Positions 15,849 through 25,087 of a stretch of 64,000 nucleotides of DNA are shown in pieces (within the stretch, counting starts at the first letter, position 1; the number at the start of each line of letters is the position of its first letter). The translations under genes were made by a program, and so were the position numbers. A model generated the notes under the pieces. That model was given only the letters and a program-made list of their open reading frames with translations, did no database searches and had not been told where the DNA came from. Source of the DNA: RUG572 sp964386385 (GTDB taxonomy: Bacteria; Verrucomicrobiota; Kiritimatiellia; RFP12; UBA1067); contig CAYLRN010000001.1 of NCBI GenBank assembly GCA_964386385.1, positions 248,001 to 312,000 on the forward strand. The letters run 5' to 3'.

Positions 15849-17050
15849 AGGACGGAACACACCTGAAAGCCGTAGCCGGCGCTTGCGGGGTTCTTTTCGC
15901 CAAGCGTCTCTATCTCCACCACGTGGCGGCCTGGGCGTCCGCGCACGATGAAGCGCGACGGCGTGTACCACCACCACTGGTCGCGGAAGCCGTCAAGCCT
16001 GTCGATCGCCACGACGCCGTCCACCTTCACGCGGGCGATTCCGTACGGCTTTCTGCCAAGACGGTAGATGAATCCGACCGTCGACCCTTCCACCTCGAAG
16101 ACGAGACGCGAGTTGGCGTTCGAGCACGCAAGCCCTTCGCCCCAGAACTGCTCGTTGCAGGGCGAGAAGCCGACGTTCTCAAGGACCTTCACCTCGGAAG
16201 GCCGCAGTATGCGCCCGCGCGAAAAGTCATCCGAGAAGCAGGGCGGCGGCAGCGCGGGAATCGGCGACGGCGCGCGCTTCGCCGCCGCGAATGCGGAATG
16301 CTCCGCAGCGAAGAAGCCGTTCACCAGCGCGGCCGCGTAGGCGTGGCCGACGTCGTTCGGGTGAATCGTGTCGGGGGAGAGGTCCGTCCACGCAAGGCAC
16401 CCTGCCTTCATCTCAGGCCCCAGCGCGTCGCGGTAGCTGACGTACGGAACGCCGTAATGCCGGGCAACCTTCCCATGCCACTCCTGGACGTTGCCGCCGG
16501 ACTGGCCCATCATGCCGAGCATGAACACCGCGATTTCGCCAGGGGCGGACAGCAGCTGCCGGACGACGCCCTCCATCGATTCGGCGCATCCGCGCGAATT
16601 GCCGTCGTTGACGGAGAACTCGACACCCACCACGTCCGGCTTCTTGGAGAGGACGTCGCGCGAAAGGTAGAACGCCGCCAGTTCCGAGCCGGTGGCGCCG
16701 ATGCCGCAGTTGACGTATTCCACCGTCGCGTTCGGAAAGGCTCGCCGCCATCCGGCCGCCATTCTCTCGCCCCAGCGGAATTCCGGCTTGGACGCGCAGG
16801 CGCCTCCCGTTATCGAGCCGCCGATCGTGACGATGCGAATCCTCTCGCCGCGCGCAAGGCGCAGCCAGACGCGGTCGAACCGCGCCATGTCCCCCCTGTA
16901 CAGGACGGAGCGCGGGCTGATGGCGTCAAGGGCGGGCGTCGCCGTTCCGGACGCGAACGCCCCTGGGAGTTCGGGCAGCCATGGCGACGTTTCCGCCATT
17001 GACGAGACGGCCAGTGAACAGGTCAGAAGGATTGCGAATGCGTTTTTCAT
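15836..17050 (-). CDS. Exported SGNH/GDSL-type hydrolase
   Basis: Likely an esterase or deacetylase acting on glycans outside the cytoplasm. 404 residues with signal peptide MKNAFAILLTCSLAVSSMAE. SGNH blocks are visible: IVTIGGSITGG (block I, nucleophile Ser), the Gly of NCGIGATGSE, GVEFSVND (block III Asn) and DTIHPNDVGH (block V Asp-x-x-His). A C-terminal beta-rich domain follows from about residue 260. Start 17050 was chosen for the signal peptide; 17095 is an in-frame alternative and neither has a good Shine-Dalgarno. It follows nifJ by 61 nt. The last codons and stop lie in an octamer repeat. Confidence 0.8.
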   Translation of the reverse strand: MKNAFAILLTCSLAVSSMAETSPWLPELPGAFASGTATPALDAISPRSVLYRGDMARFDRVWLRLARGERIRIVTIGGSITGGACASKPEFRWGERMAAGWRRAFPNATVEYVNCGIGATGSELAAFYLSRDVLSKKPDVVGVEFSVNDGNSRGCAESMEGVVRQLLSAPGEIAVFMLGMMGQSGGNVQEWHGKVARHYGVPYVSYRDALGPEMKAGCLAWTDLSPDTIHPNDVGHAYAAALVNGFFAAEHSAFAAAKRAPSPIPALPPPCFSDDFSRGRILRPSEVKVLENVGFSPCNEQFWGEGLACSNANSRLVFEVEGSTVGFIYRLGRKPYGIARVKVDGVVAIDRLDGFRDQWWWYTPSRFIVRGRPGRHVVEIETLGEKNPASAGYGFQVCSVLLSD

Positions 17051-17111
17051 GAGCGGGTGTGGAATGCTGCAGAGCATTGGCGTTTTGCGTTTCATGAATG
17101 GGACGAACGTT

Positions 17112-20100
17112 TCAGAGAAGCCCGGCGAGGCGTTCCAGGACAGACCAGTTGCGGCGGTAGCCCTCCTCGGCGGAGGCGAGAAGCTCCTTCGCGCCGTCGG
17201 GATTCGTCTTGAAGAGCGACTTGAAGCGGTTCTCGTCAAGGGCGGTTTCGGCGAAAGACTTCGAGGGCGCGTGGCAGTCGAGCCGAAGCGGAGGCCGGCC
17301 GGTGCCGACGAGCGCGGGGTTGTAGCGGAAGAGCGGGAAATGCCCCGTATCGACGGCCACCTTCTGCCGCTCGAAGCCGCCCGCCATGTCGATGCCGTGC
17401 GCCACGCAGTGCGCGTAGGCGATTACGAGCGCGGGGCCGTCGTAGGCGTCCGCCTCCGCAAGGGCCTTGAGGGCCGCCTGCGGATTCGCGCCGAGGGAGA
17501 TCTGCGCAACGTAGACGTTGCCGTAGGTGAGTGCCATCTCGCCGAGGTTCTTCTTCATCGCGGGCTTGCCGGAGACGGCGAACTTCGCCACGGCGCCCTT
17601 CGGCGTCGCCTTGGAGGCCTGTCCGCCCGTGTTGGAGTAGACTTCGCTGTCCAGCACGAGGATTTTCACGTTGCGCCCGCTGGCGATCACGTGGTCGAGC
17701 CCGCCGTAGCCGATGTCGTAGGCCCAGCCGTCGCCGCCGACGAGCCAGATGGACTTGCGGACAAGATAGTCCGCCTCCGCGCGCAGGGCGCGGCAGTTGA
17801 CGCACGGCCTTCCGGCGAGGCGATCCTTCAGTTCCGCGACGGCGGCGCGCATCTCCTCCACGCCGGCGGGCGTGGACTGGTCGATCGCCTCGATCCGCGC
17901 GCAAAGCGACTTGAGCGCGTCCGGCGCGTGGTCGCTCGCGGCGATGTGGCGCACGACCTCATGGGCGTGGGCGGCAAGGCGGTCGCACGTCACGCGCATC
18001 CCAAGACCGTACTCGGCGTTGTCCTCGAAGAGCGAATTGCCCCATGCGACGCCCCTGCCGTCCTTGCGCGCGCAATATGGCGCGGTCGGAAGGTTGCCGG
18101 CGTAGACGCTGGAGCAGCCGGTCGCGTTCGCAATCTGGAGGCGTTCGCCGCAGAGCTGCGTGAGGAGACGCAGATAGGGCGCTTCGCCGCAGCCGGCGCA
18201 GGCGCCGCTGAACTCGAAGAGCGGCTGCTTGAGCTGGACGTCCGCGTAGCTGGAGACGTCGAGCTTCGCGGGGTCGGCTTCCGGGAGGGAGAGGAAGAAC
18301 TTCCAGTTCGCGGCGTCGGCGGCGGCCATCGGGTCCTGCCGCGTCATCGCGAGAGCGCCCTTCTTCGCGGCGGGACAGCTGGAGACGCAGAGGCCGCAGC
18401 CCGTGCAGTCGGCCGTGGAGCAGGTCACGGAGACGAATCCGCCGAGGGACTTCAGCTTTGGCGTCTTCGCGGGCGCGGACTTGAACGTCTCCGGCGCGGA
18501 GGCGAGGTCTCGCGGCGCGACGGCCTTCATGCGCAAGGCGGCGTGGGGGCAGCTGCCGACGCAACGTCCGCACTGGACGCAGGCCGCCGGATTCCAGACG
18601 GGCACTTCGGAGGCGATGCCACGCTTCTCCCACTGCGTCGTCGCAAGCGGCCACGTTCCGTCGTCCGGCACCTTCGAGACCGGCAGCTCGTCGCCGGCGA
18701 GCCCCAGCATCTTCGCCGTAACCTCGCGCACGAACTCTGGCGCCTCGGCGGGGACTATCGGCTTCATCGGGCAATCGCCCGACGGCGCGGGGACAAGGCC
18801 GACGTCCACCTTGCGGATGCCGTCCGCAGCGGCGTCGATGCAGGCGACGTTCTTCGCCACCACGTCCGCGCCCTTCCGGGAGTACGTCCGCTCGACCGCC
18901 TCCTTCAGGCAGGCGATCGCCTCGTCCGGCGGCAGGATGCCGCTGATGCGGAAGAACGCGGCCTGCATGACGGTGTTGATGCGAGAGCCCATGCCGGCCG
19001 CGCGGGCGATGGCCTCGGCGTCGATAACGTAGAAGTTGAGGGACTTCTCGCGGATCGTCCGGCGCACCGGGTCGGGCAGATGCGCCCCGACGTCGTCCGG
19101 GCCGTAGGGCGAGGCGAGGAGGAACGTCCCCTTCTCGGCGATACCGCCCAGAACGTCGTACTTGGAGAGGAACGCGAAGTGGTGGCAGGCGACGAAGTTC
19201 GGATGGGCGCAGAGGTATGGGCTGCGGATCGGCTCCGGGCCGAAGCGCAGATGCGAGACGGTGATGCCGCCGGCCTTTTTCGAGTCGTAGACGAAATAGC
19301 CCTGCGCGTAAAAGTCCGTGTGCGAGCCGATGATCTTGATCGAATTCTTGTTCGCGCCAACCGTGCCGTCGGAGCCGAGGCCCCAGAAGACGCCCTCGTG
19401 GCGGCCGACGTGGCCAATCGCGAAGCCGTCGGCCGGCGGGATCGAGCGGCCGGTGAGGTCGTCCTCCACGCCAATCGCGTAGCCGTCCTTCGGCTGCGCG
19501 GCGGCCATGTTGTCGAAGACGGCCTTCGCGTGGCGCGGGGTGAACTCCTTTCCGCCCAGCGCGTAGCGCGCTGCGTAGACGGCGGGGCGCGCGCCCGTCC
19601 GCGTCCCATCGCGGAACGCGCGGTCGATCGTCGTGGCGACGTCGAGGTAGAGCGGTTCGCCCGCGCTGCCGCATTCCTTCGTGCGGTCGAGGACGGTAAT
19701 CGATTCGGCGGTGGACGGCAGGACGGCGAGGAACGCCTCCCGCGCGAACGGGCGGTAGAGGCGCACGGCCACGACGCCCACGCTCTCGCCGCGGCGGTTC
19801 ATCTCCTCCACCGTCTCGCGCACGGTCTCGACGCCGCTCGCCATCGCGACCACAACGCGCTTCGCGTCCGGCGCGCCGTAGTAGTCGAAGATGCGGTAGG
19901 CGCGTCCGGTCAGGCGGGCGAGGTCGTCCATCTTGCGTTGGACGATCGCGGGCGTCCTGTCGTAGTACGGGTTCTGCGCCTCGCGGCCCTGGAAGTAGAC
20001 GTCCGAGTTCTGGACGGTGCCGCGGAAGACGGGATGCTCCGGGGACAGTCCGCGCGCGCGCTGGGCGGCCACGGCGTCGTCGTCTATCATCGCCCGAATC

Positions 20101-20666
20101 GTCTCGACCGGCAGTTCGTCGATCTTCTGCACTTCGTGCGACGTGCGGAAGCCGTCGAAGAAGTGGAGGAACGGGACGCGGGCCTCAAGCGTGGCGGCGT
20201 GGGCGACGAGGGCGAGGTCCTGCGCCTCCTGGACGCTGGCGGACGCCAGCATCGCAAATCCGGTCTGCCGGCAGGCCATCACGTCGGAATGGTCGCCGAA
20301 GATGCACGTGCCGTTGACGGCGAGCGCGCGGGCGGCCACGTGGAGGACGCCCGGCAGGAGCTCGCCGGCGATGCGGTAGAGGTTGGGAATCATCAGCAGA
20401 AGCCCCTGCGAGCTCGTGAACGTCGTCGCGAGGGCGCCCGTCCCGAGGGCGCCGTGGAACGCGCCGGCGACGCCGCCCTCGCTCTGCATCTCCACGATTT
20501 CGGGAACCGTGCCCCAGATGTTCCTCTCGTGACCGGCGGACAGCTCGTCCGCGCGTTCGCCCATGGGGGAGGAGGGCGTGATCGGGTAGATGACGGCGAG
20601 GTCGCTGCACGCGTACGCGACGCGCGCGACGGCCTGATTGGCGTCCACGGTGGCTTTCATGTCCAT
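17112..20666 (-). CDS. nifJ: Pyruvate:ferredoxin (flavodoxin) oxidoreductase
   Basis: Oxidatively decarboxylates pyruvate to acetyl-CoA and CO2 with transfer of electrons to ferredoxin, central to anaerobic fermentation. The single chain of 1184 residues matches the homodimeric PFOR length. YPITPSSPMGE is the N-terminal TPP-domain motif. Two ferredoxin-type 4Fe-4S sites are CVQCGRCVGSCP (about 695) and CTGCGLCVSSCP (about 750). The proximal cluster starts at CAGCGEAP (about 818), and the TPP-binding GDGWAYDIGYGGLDH is at about 976. An in-frame ATG at 20660 is an equally possible start. An extended -10 lies upstream. Confidence 0.97.
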   Translation of the reverse strand: MDMKATVDANQAVARVAYACSDLAVIYPITPSSPMGERADELSAGHERNIWGTVPEIVEMQSEGGVAGAFHGALGTGALATTFTSSQGLLLMIPNLYRIAGELLPGVLHVAARALAVNGTCIFGDHSDVMACRQTGFAMLASASVQEAQDLALVAHAATLEARVPFLHFFDGFRTSHEVQKIDELPVETIRAMIDDDAVAAQRARGLSPEHPVFRGTVQNSDVYFQGREAQNPYYDRTPAIVQRKMDDLARLTGRAYRIFDYYGAPDAKRVVVAMASGVETVRETVEEMNRRGESVGVVAVRLYRPFAREAFLAVLPSTAESITVLDRTKECGSAGEPLYLDVATTIDRAFRDGTRTGARPAVYAARYALGGKEFTPRHAKAVFDNMAAAQPKDGYAIGVEDDLTGRSIPPADGFAIGHVGRHEGVFWGLGSDGTVGANKNSIKIIGSHTDFYAQGYFVYDSKKAGGITVSHLRFGPEPIRSPYLCAHPNFVACHHFAFLSKYDVLGGIAEKGTFLLASPYGPDDVGAHLPDPVRRTIREKSLNFYVIDAEAIARAAGMGSRINTVMQAAFFRISGILPPDEAIACLKEAVERTYSRKGADVVAKNVACIDAAADGIRKVDVGLVPAPSGDCPMKPIVPAEAPEFVREVTAKMLGLAGDELPVSKVPDDGTWPLATTQWEKRGIASEVPVWNPAACVQCGRCVGSCPHAALRMKAVAPRDLASAPETFKSAPAKTPKLKSLGGFVSVTCSTADCTGCGLCVSSCPAAKKGALAMTRQDPMAAADAANWKFFLSLPEADPAKLDVSSYADVQLKQPLFEFSGACAGCGEAPYLRLLTQLCGERLQIANATGCSSVYAGNLPTAPYCARKDGRGVAWGNSLFEDNAEYGLGMRVTCDRLAAHAHEVVRHIAASDHAPDALKSLCARIEAIDQSTPAGVEEMRAAVAELKDRLAGRPCVNCRALRAEADYLVRKSIWLVGGDGWAYDIGYGGLDHVIASGRNVKILVLDSEVYSNTGGQASKATPKGAVAKFAVSGKPAMKKNLGEMALTYGNVYVAQISLGANPQAALKALAEADAYDGPALVIAYAHCVAHGIDMAGGFERQKVAVDTGHFPLFRYNPALVGTGRPPLRLDCHAPSKSFAETALDENRFKSLFKTNPDGAKELLASAEEGYRRNWSVLERLAGLL

Positions 20667-20709
20667 CTTTCTCGTTTGAAGATTCCAGCGAATTAAAAAA
20701 CGAGGGGAT

Positions 20710-20718
20710 AGTATATCA
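20710..20718 (-). promoter_or_regulatory. Extended -10 promoter of nifJ
   Basis: Minus-strand TGA-TATACT with no recognisable -35. The predicted start is near 20703, with a leader of about 37 nt. Confidence 0.45.
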
Positions 20719-20753
20719 AGAATCGGAAGGACTGTGCCGAATTATTTGATTCT

Positions 20754-20770
20754 CCGCCGAACTGCGGCGG
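20754..20770 (-). terminator. Hairpin after the GH-A glycosidase gene
   Basis: CCGCCG/CGGCGG around a 5-nt loop, about 10 nt beyond the stop codon at 20779. It is followed by an A/T-rich stretch (AATCAAATAATT) and not a clean U-run. Confidence 0.35.
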
Positions 20771-20778
20771 GGCGGCAT

Positions 20779-23733
20779 CTAGTCCTCCACCCTGATGGAG
20801 GAGATGGCGAAGCCGTGCGTCTCGCCCGCGGTCTTCGGGAAGAGCCATCTGCCGAAGCAGAAGTTGAATGCGTCGACCTTGCGGACGTCCGGCCTTTCAG
20901 TCTCCGGGATCGGCGGCAGCCCCCACTGCGAGAAGTAGCGGAGTGACGCGACCGGCACGCGGATTTCGCGCCATTCGCGCGTAAGCGGAATTATCGTCCC
21001 CCAGACGCGGCCGTCGTTCTGGCAGAACGCGACTTCCAGTTTGTCGGTGTGGGGGAACGTGGCGCGGGCGCGGACGACGATCGTCCTGCCGGGGCCGCAC
21101 GACGGGAATGCGCGGAGGAGGTTCGCCGTGTCCGCGGCCGTCTTCAGGCCGGTGCTGTCGCCCGCGTCATCCGCAAAGCCGCTCTTCCAGCACTGGAACG
21201 CCGGCTCGCCGCGGTCGTCCTGGACCAGGGACTTGCCGTCGCCGCGCGTGAGCGAGGCGCGCATCATGCGGGCGGGGTCGAGCAGCTCCCACTCCGACGG
21301 CTTTGCGCGGAGATGGAGCGGAAGGCACACCTCCGCCTCGACGCATTCGACGTTCCTTATTATGACGCGCTGCGCGGGTACTGTCCTGTCCGGCCAGAGC
21401 CACGCCCCCGTCAGCACGGAAATCCCCTTGACGCGCTCCCACGGACGCTCCTCGGCGGGTCCGCCCCAGAGCGGGACAATCCTGTCCGGCCCGAAGACGA
21501 TCCTGCCGCGTCCCGGCCGCACCGCCGCGTTCACGCCGAACCCGCCCCGGTCAAGCCTGAAGCCGACTTCAAAGCGCGCCTCCCCAGCGGAGAGGTTTTC
21601 GACGTCAAGGACAATCGCCGTCGGCCCCTTTGCCCGCCGGAGTTTCGGCAAATCGGCCTCGAATCCACCGCAGGCGCCCTTCACGTCCGACTTCTCGCTT
21701 CGCAGCTCGAACGCGCCGTCCGCGCGCCGCGCGACGTTGACGGAAACGCCGTTCGCGCTCCTGCGGATTGCGGCGCCGGACGGCGGGAGCAGCGAAGCCG
21801 GAACTGCGCCCTTGCGCGGAATCGCGATTGTCGCCTCCTCCGTCCGGACTGCGGGGACGGCGATGCGCCCGTGCGGCCCCGCGACGTCGGCGCGGACGCC
21901 CCATGCGCCGGCGGACATTCCCGCCGTGCCGAGCAGTCCGTTCGCCGGAATCGCCCCGACCGTCCGGCACGACCCGTCGGCGCAGTTCACGAAGTGCAGC
22001 GCGGCGTTCGTAGCGCAATGCGTCTCCATCTCAAATGGCAGGTCCTTTCCGACTGCCCACTGGCGCGGGACTTCAAGCGTCGCGCGCGTCGCGGGCTTTT
22101 CCGGCGGCGGCGCGATGAACGGCGGGACGTCGGCGGCGAGGGCGGCGGCGAAGTCCTCCGCCGCCGGCGCGTCGCGCGTGACGACATAGTCGCCGGGCGG
22201 AAGGACGGCGGAGGAGTCGCCCTGCGCGGCGAAGCGGCGGGAACGGTCGGCGATGGCGGTGGCGCGCCAGTTCGCGCCGAGGCCGGGCAGACGGAGCGTG
22301 ACGCGGGGACTGTCGGGCAGGACGATCCGCTTCACGACGACGTTGCGCCCGGTGTACGGGTCCGCCGTCTCGAATATGCTCGGATAGAGCTGGAGACGCC
22401 AGACGCCCGGCGCCGCGCGGTCGAGGAAGTACGCGCCGCTGCCGGTGGAGGCGGCGACGGACGACGAGCCGCAGCCCCAAACGCGGCGCAGCGCGGCGGC
22501 GTCCGGCGGCGGCGTGACCGGATCGTTCGTGTAGTAGTAGGCGTCCGTCCCGGCGTACTCCGAAAGATCGCGCTCGCCGTCGACGCGGAAAGGCGGGAAG
22601 TGGATGGAGCGCGCGTCGGGCGCGTATGCGCATCCACGCGGGACGCGGCGGAAGACCTCGGCCATTATCGCGATGGAGAGGGCCTTGCGCGGGGTGTAGA
22701 CCAGGTTGAGGTAGTGCGTCATCCAGTTGCGGTTGAAGTTCGCCAGGCACATGGGGTCGTACTGGAACATGGACGCCACCTGGACGCCCTCGGAGCGGAA
22801 GAGGCGGCCGAGGGCGGGATACATGTAGGAGCCGGGGGTGTCGGCCGCGTCGAACTCGTAGACCATCTTCGCCTTTCGGGAGAGGGCCGCCGGATTCTCG
22901 TGGAAAGTGGAGGCGCGGATGCGGCCGAGCTGCGAGCCGCGCAGGGCGTGTCCGGCGACAAGACCGGTCGGATAGTAGACGCCCGTGGCGCCATCGGCGC
23001 GGGACGCTCCCACGGCGGCGGCGCGGCCGAGCCAGGCGTTGTAGAAGACCGGCTTCTTCGTGCCGCCGGCGCGAAGTCCGTCCACAAGGGCGTTGACGTA
23101 CCCGGTCACCTTCCCGTCCGGCCAGCCGGCGGGATAGATCGGCTCGTTGATGCACTCGAACGCGAGGATTGACGGCTCGTCGGCGTAGCGATGGCCGGTG
23201 AAGGAGTTGACGCGCTCGGCGAAGTTTTTGAGGAAGCGGGACTGGATTCGCCATGCGTTCGTGCTGGACGTCATCTCGCGCATCGGGAAGCGGTCGGAAA
23301 AGCCGTCGGTCGGCCCGGCGCCGGCAGACCACCAGGCGATGGGGGTGAAGACCATGTAGAGGCCGTTCGTGGCGCAGATGGCGACAAGCTCGTCCATGAG
23401 GCGGGCGTGCTCGTTCTCGACAAAGCCTCCGTCCGGCGTGGAGAACTGGCGCTCGAAGCAGTGGATGCGGACGCAGCCGAGTCCGAGGCGGCGGAAGTGG
23501 GCGACGTCCTGGCGCATGACGGCGGGGATGTCGGCGCCGAGGCGCCTCAGTTCGGCGTGGTCGATAGCGAACGGCGGATAGTAGTTGACGCCGACGATGG
23601 CGACTTCGGAATTGTCGTCCGCCCAGCGGAGGACGCCGTCCGCGTCCACCTGCGCGGCGCGATCGGCGGGCTGCACGGCGGCGGCGCACATGGCCGCCGC
23701 GGCCGCAAGAATCGAAACGGCGCATTTCTTCAT
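20779..23733 (-). CDS. Exported clan GH-A glycoside hydrolase (GH5-like) with C-terminal beta domains
   Basis: 984 residues. A signal peptide (AVSILAAAAAMCAAA) precedes a TIM-barrel domain at about residues 30-400. AFECINEPIYPAGW carries the Asn-Glu acid/base pair typical of clan GH-A (Glu 197), and KMVYEFDAAD provides the likely nucleophile (Glu 293). About 550 residues of beta-sandwich sequence follow, probably carbohydrate-binding or accessory modules. The family is cellulase/mannanase-like, but the glycan cannot be named. The start at 23733 has GGAG upstream; an in-frame ATG at 23748 lies almost exactly at the predicted transcription start and could give a leaderless start. Confidence 0.8.
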   Translation of the reverse strand: MKKCAVSILAAAAAMCAAAVQPADRAAQVDADGVLRWADDNSEVAIVGVNYYPPFAIDHAELRRLGADIPAVMRQDVAHFRRLGLGCVRIHCFERQFSTPDGGFVENEHARLMDELVAICATNGLYMVFTPIAWWSAGAGPTDGFSDRFPMREMTSSTNAWRIQSRFLKNFAERVNSFTGHRYADEPSILAFECINEPIYPAGWPDGKVTGYVNALVDGLRAGGTKKPVFYNAWLGRAAAVGASRADGATGVYYPTGLVAGHALRGSQLGRIRASTFHENPAALSRKAKMVYEFDAADTPGSYMYPALGRLFRSEGVQVASMFQYDPMCLANFNRNWMTHYLNLVYTPRKALSIAIMAEVFRRVPRGCAYAPDARSIHFPPFRVDGERDLSEYAGTDAYYYTNDPVTPPPDAAALRRVWGCGSSSVAASTGSGAYFLDRAAPGVWRLQLYPSIFETADPYTGRNVVVKRIVLPDSPRVTLRLPGLGANWRATAIADRSRRFAAQGDSSAVLPPGDYVVTRDAPAAEDFAAALAADVPPFIAPPPEKPATRATLEVPRQWAVGKDLPFEMETHCATNAALHFVNCADGSCRTVGAIPANGLLGTAGMSAGAWGVRADVAGPHGRIAVPAVRTEEATIAIPRKGAVPASLLPPSGAAIRRSANGVSVNVARRADGAFELRSEKSDVKGACGGFEADLPKLRRAKGPTAIVLDVENLSAGEARFEVGFRLDRGGFGVNAAVRPGRGRIVFGPDRIVPLWGGPAEERPWERVKGISVLTGAWLWPDRTVPAQRVIIRNVECVEAEVCLPLHLRAKPSEWELLDPARMMRASLTRGDGKSLVQDDRGEPAFQCWKSGFADDAGDSTGLKTAADTANLLRAFPSCGPGRTIVVRARATFPHTDKLEVAFCQNDGRVWGTIIPLTREWREIRVPVASLRYFSQWGLPPIPETERPDVRKVDAFNFCFGRWLFPKTAGETHGFAISSIRVED

Positions 23734-23755
23734 TGCATTCTCCGCCATGCTGCAC

Positions 23756-23764
23756 ATTGTACCA
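23756..23764 (-). promoter_or_regulatory. Extended -10 promoter of the GH-A glycosidase gene
   Basis: Minus-strand TGG-TACAAT, predicted start near 23749, one base before the in-frame ATG at 23748. Confidence 0.5.
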
Positions 23765-23768
23765 CTTC

Positions 23769-24689
23769 CTAGCGCTTTGGCTCAAGATTCGTGTCGTTAG
23801 GGGCAGGATTGAAGTGCGACGACATCTTCAGGCGAATGAGATGGTTAAAGCCTTCGCGTATCATTCCGTAATGCGCAAAGGTCACTTGCCCCAGTTCATT
23901 TGTCCGCGTACGGACACGATATACCAGATACTCATCCTTTGCAAGTCGGACGTCGTTCGTAATGGCCGAAGCAGTCCGCCCAAAGCGCAAATGCAGTTCC
24001 TTCTCGTATTCGGCCGTCTCGTCCGCATGGTATGCGTATTTGAAACGGCTACAAGGGAACTTGAGTCGCTCCCGATAGAAGCCATCGGCGCAGTTCGGAA
24101 ACATCATGCGGAGATTGTTTGAAAATTCCGTTGGCGCCCTCTCGCCGCGGCGCTCCTCGAAGACAACGTGAACGTCGCCATGCCGGCCTTTTCCGAATGG
24201 CGGACACCAGTCAAAGCGTTCCATGTCAAAACGCAGGACTTCGTTTGTCGCCGGATAGGGCATCCCCGCATTGCCGCGGTGCAGCATTTTTACAGGTTTC
24301 CGGACAGCTCTGACCACTATGTTCTCGTGCTTCACTGAATCCGCCCACTTTCGCGTTTTGGCGACGACTTCATGGGGAAGTTCCTGCGCCATGCAATGGG
24401 CAACCGTTTCATAAAAGCCGTTCTTTCGCACCGCGACATTGTACGTCCCGATGCACGCGCGCGACTTTGCCACATACCGTCCTTCCGAATCGGCAATCCC
24501 CGCACAGACCTCTTCGCGCATCGGGTCGACTAGGAAACAGACCCGCACCTCCGCGTTTGAGACGGACAGTCCATCCTCGTCTTTGACGGAAATGACGACG
24601 TCTATGGCCGCGCCGTCGGTAAACGGATTGTATGCGGCGTATGCGCCAATGGAAAGCAATGCCGTCAAAATGAAAAAGGCCGACTTCAT
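23769..24689 (-). CDS. Exported protein with N-terminal Ig-like (carboxypeptidase regulatory-like) domain
   Basis: 306 residues. The signal peptide is MKSAFFILTALLSIGAYAA. Residues 25-100 resemble a carboxypeptidase-regulatory-like beta-sandwich (VISVKDEDGLSVSNAEVRV ... GTYNVAVRKNGFYE). The remainder is unrecognised. Its ATG overlaps the stop of the frameshifted tail of the upstream lipase-like gene (ATGA at 24686-24689), so translation is probably coupled. The base composition of this gene and the one upstream is visibly less GC-rich than their neighbours, a possible sign of transfer. Last gene of the hisD transcription unit. Confidence 0.6.
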   Translation of the reverse strand: MKSAFFILTALLSIGAYAAYNPFTDGAAIDVVISVKDEDGLSVSNAEVRVCFLVDPMREEVCAGIADSEGRYVAKSRACIGTYNVAVRKNGFYETVAHCMAQELPHEVVAKTRKWADSVKHENIVVRAVRKPVKMLHRGNAGMPYPATNEVLRFDMERFDWCPPFGKGRHGDVHVVFEERRGERAPTEFSNNLRMMFPNCADGFYRERLKFPCSRFKYAYHADETAEYEKELHLRFGRTASAITNDVRLAKDEYLVYRVRTRTNELGQVTFAHYGMIREGFNHLIRLKMSSHFNPAPNDTNLEPKR

Positions 24690-25087
24690 TTCAGCTTTCC
24701 CTCCGCGACAATGCGCATGAATATGGCATGCGTGAAAAAATAAGACACGTTCTTGATGTCAGAGTGGAGAACTCTCCCTCTGAAATCGCTGATCCGTCCC
24801 GCCAATTCATATCCGTTCGGGAGCATTTCCGCGTCGTTCATGTCAATTGACGGAATTCCAGAAGAAGTGAGGTCTGTGACACCCACCGCTGGTGAAAGCG
24901 CGGGAATGCCCTGCGCAAGATGAAAGTCCAACTCCATCCGCGCATTGTCCGCATCGTTCATGGAAATCGGATTCAACATGAACACAGTGTTGGTTCTGAA
25001 GACGGATGCGTCGTCCACAGCATTGGCGTTTTCGGCAGACCATTTCCTAAGACCGAACGAAGTCCGGCCCCCCCCCATCCAGACCAA
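24686..25087 (-). pseudogene. Out-of-frame C-terminal part of the lipase-like gene
   Basis: This frame continues the protein of the upstream gene after the G9 tract at 25068-25076. It reads GGGRTSFGLRKWSAENANAV onward for about 130 residues and ends in an ATGA overlap with the next gene. One extra G (G10) would join it to the 25839 start and give a single 384-residue protein. It has no credible ribosome-binding site or start of its own (an in-frame TTG and an ATG touching the G-run are the only candidates). It is therefore stranded by a frameshift, which may be real, phase-variable or an assembly error. Confidence 0.6.

Noticed and set aside
16692..20696. 1334-codon open frame on the plus strand opposite nifJ
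   Set aside because: It mirrors the minus-strand nifJ, has Arg/Val/Ala-rich low-complexity sequence and no family motif. Long antisense frames are expected in GC-rich coding DNA.
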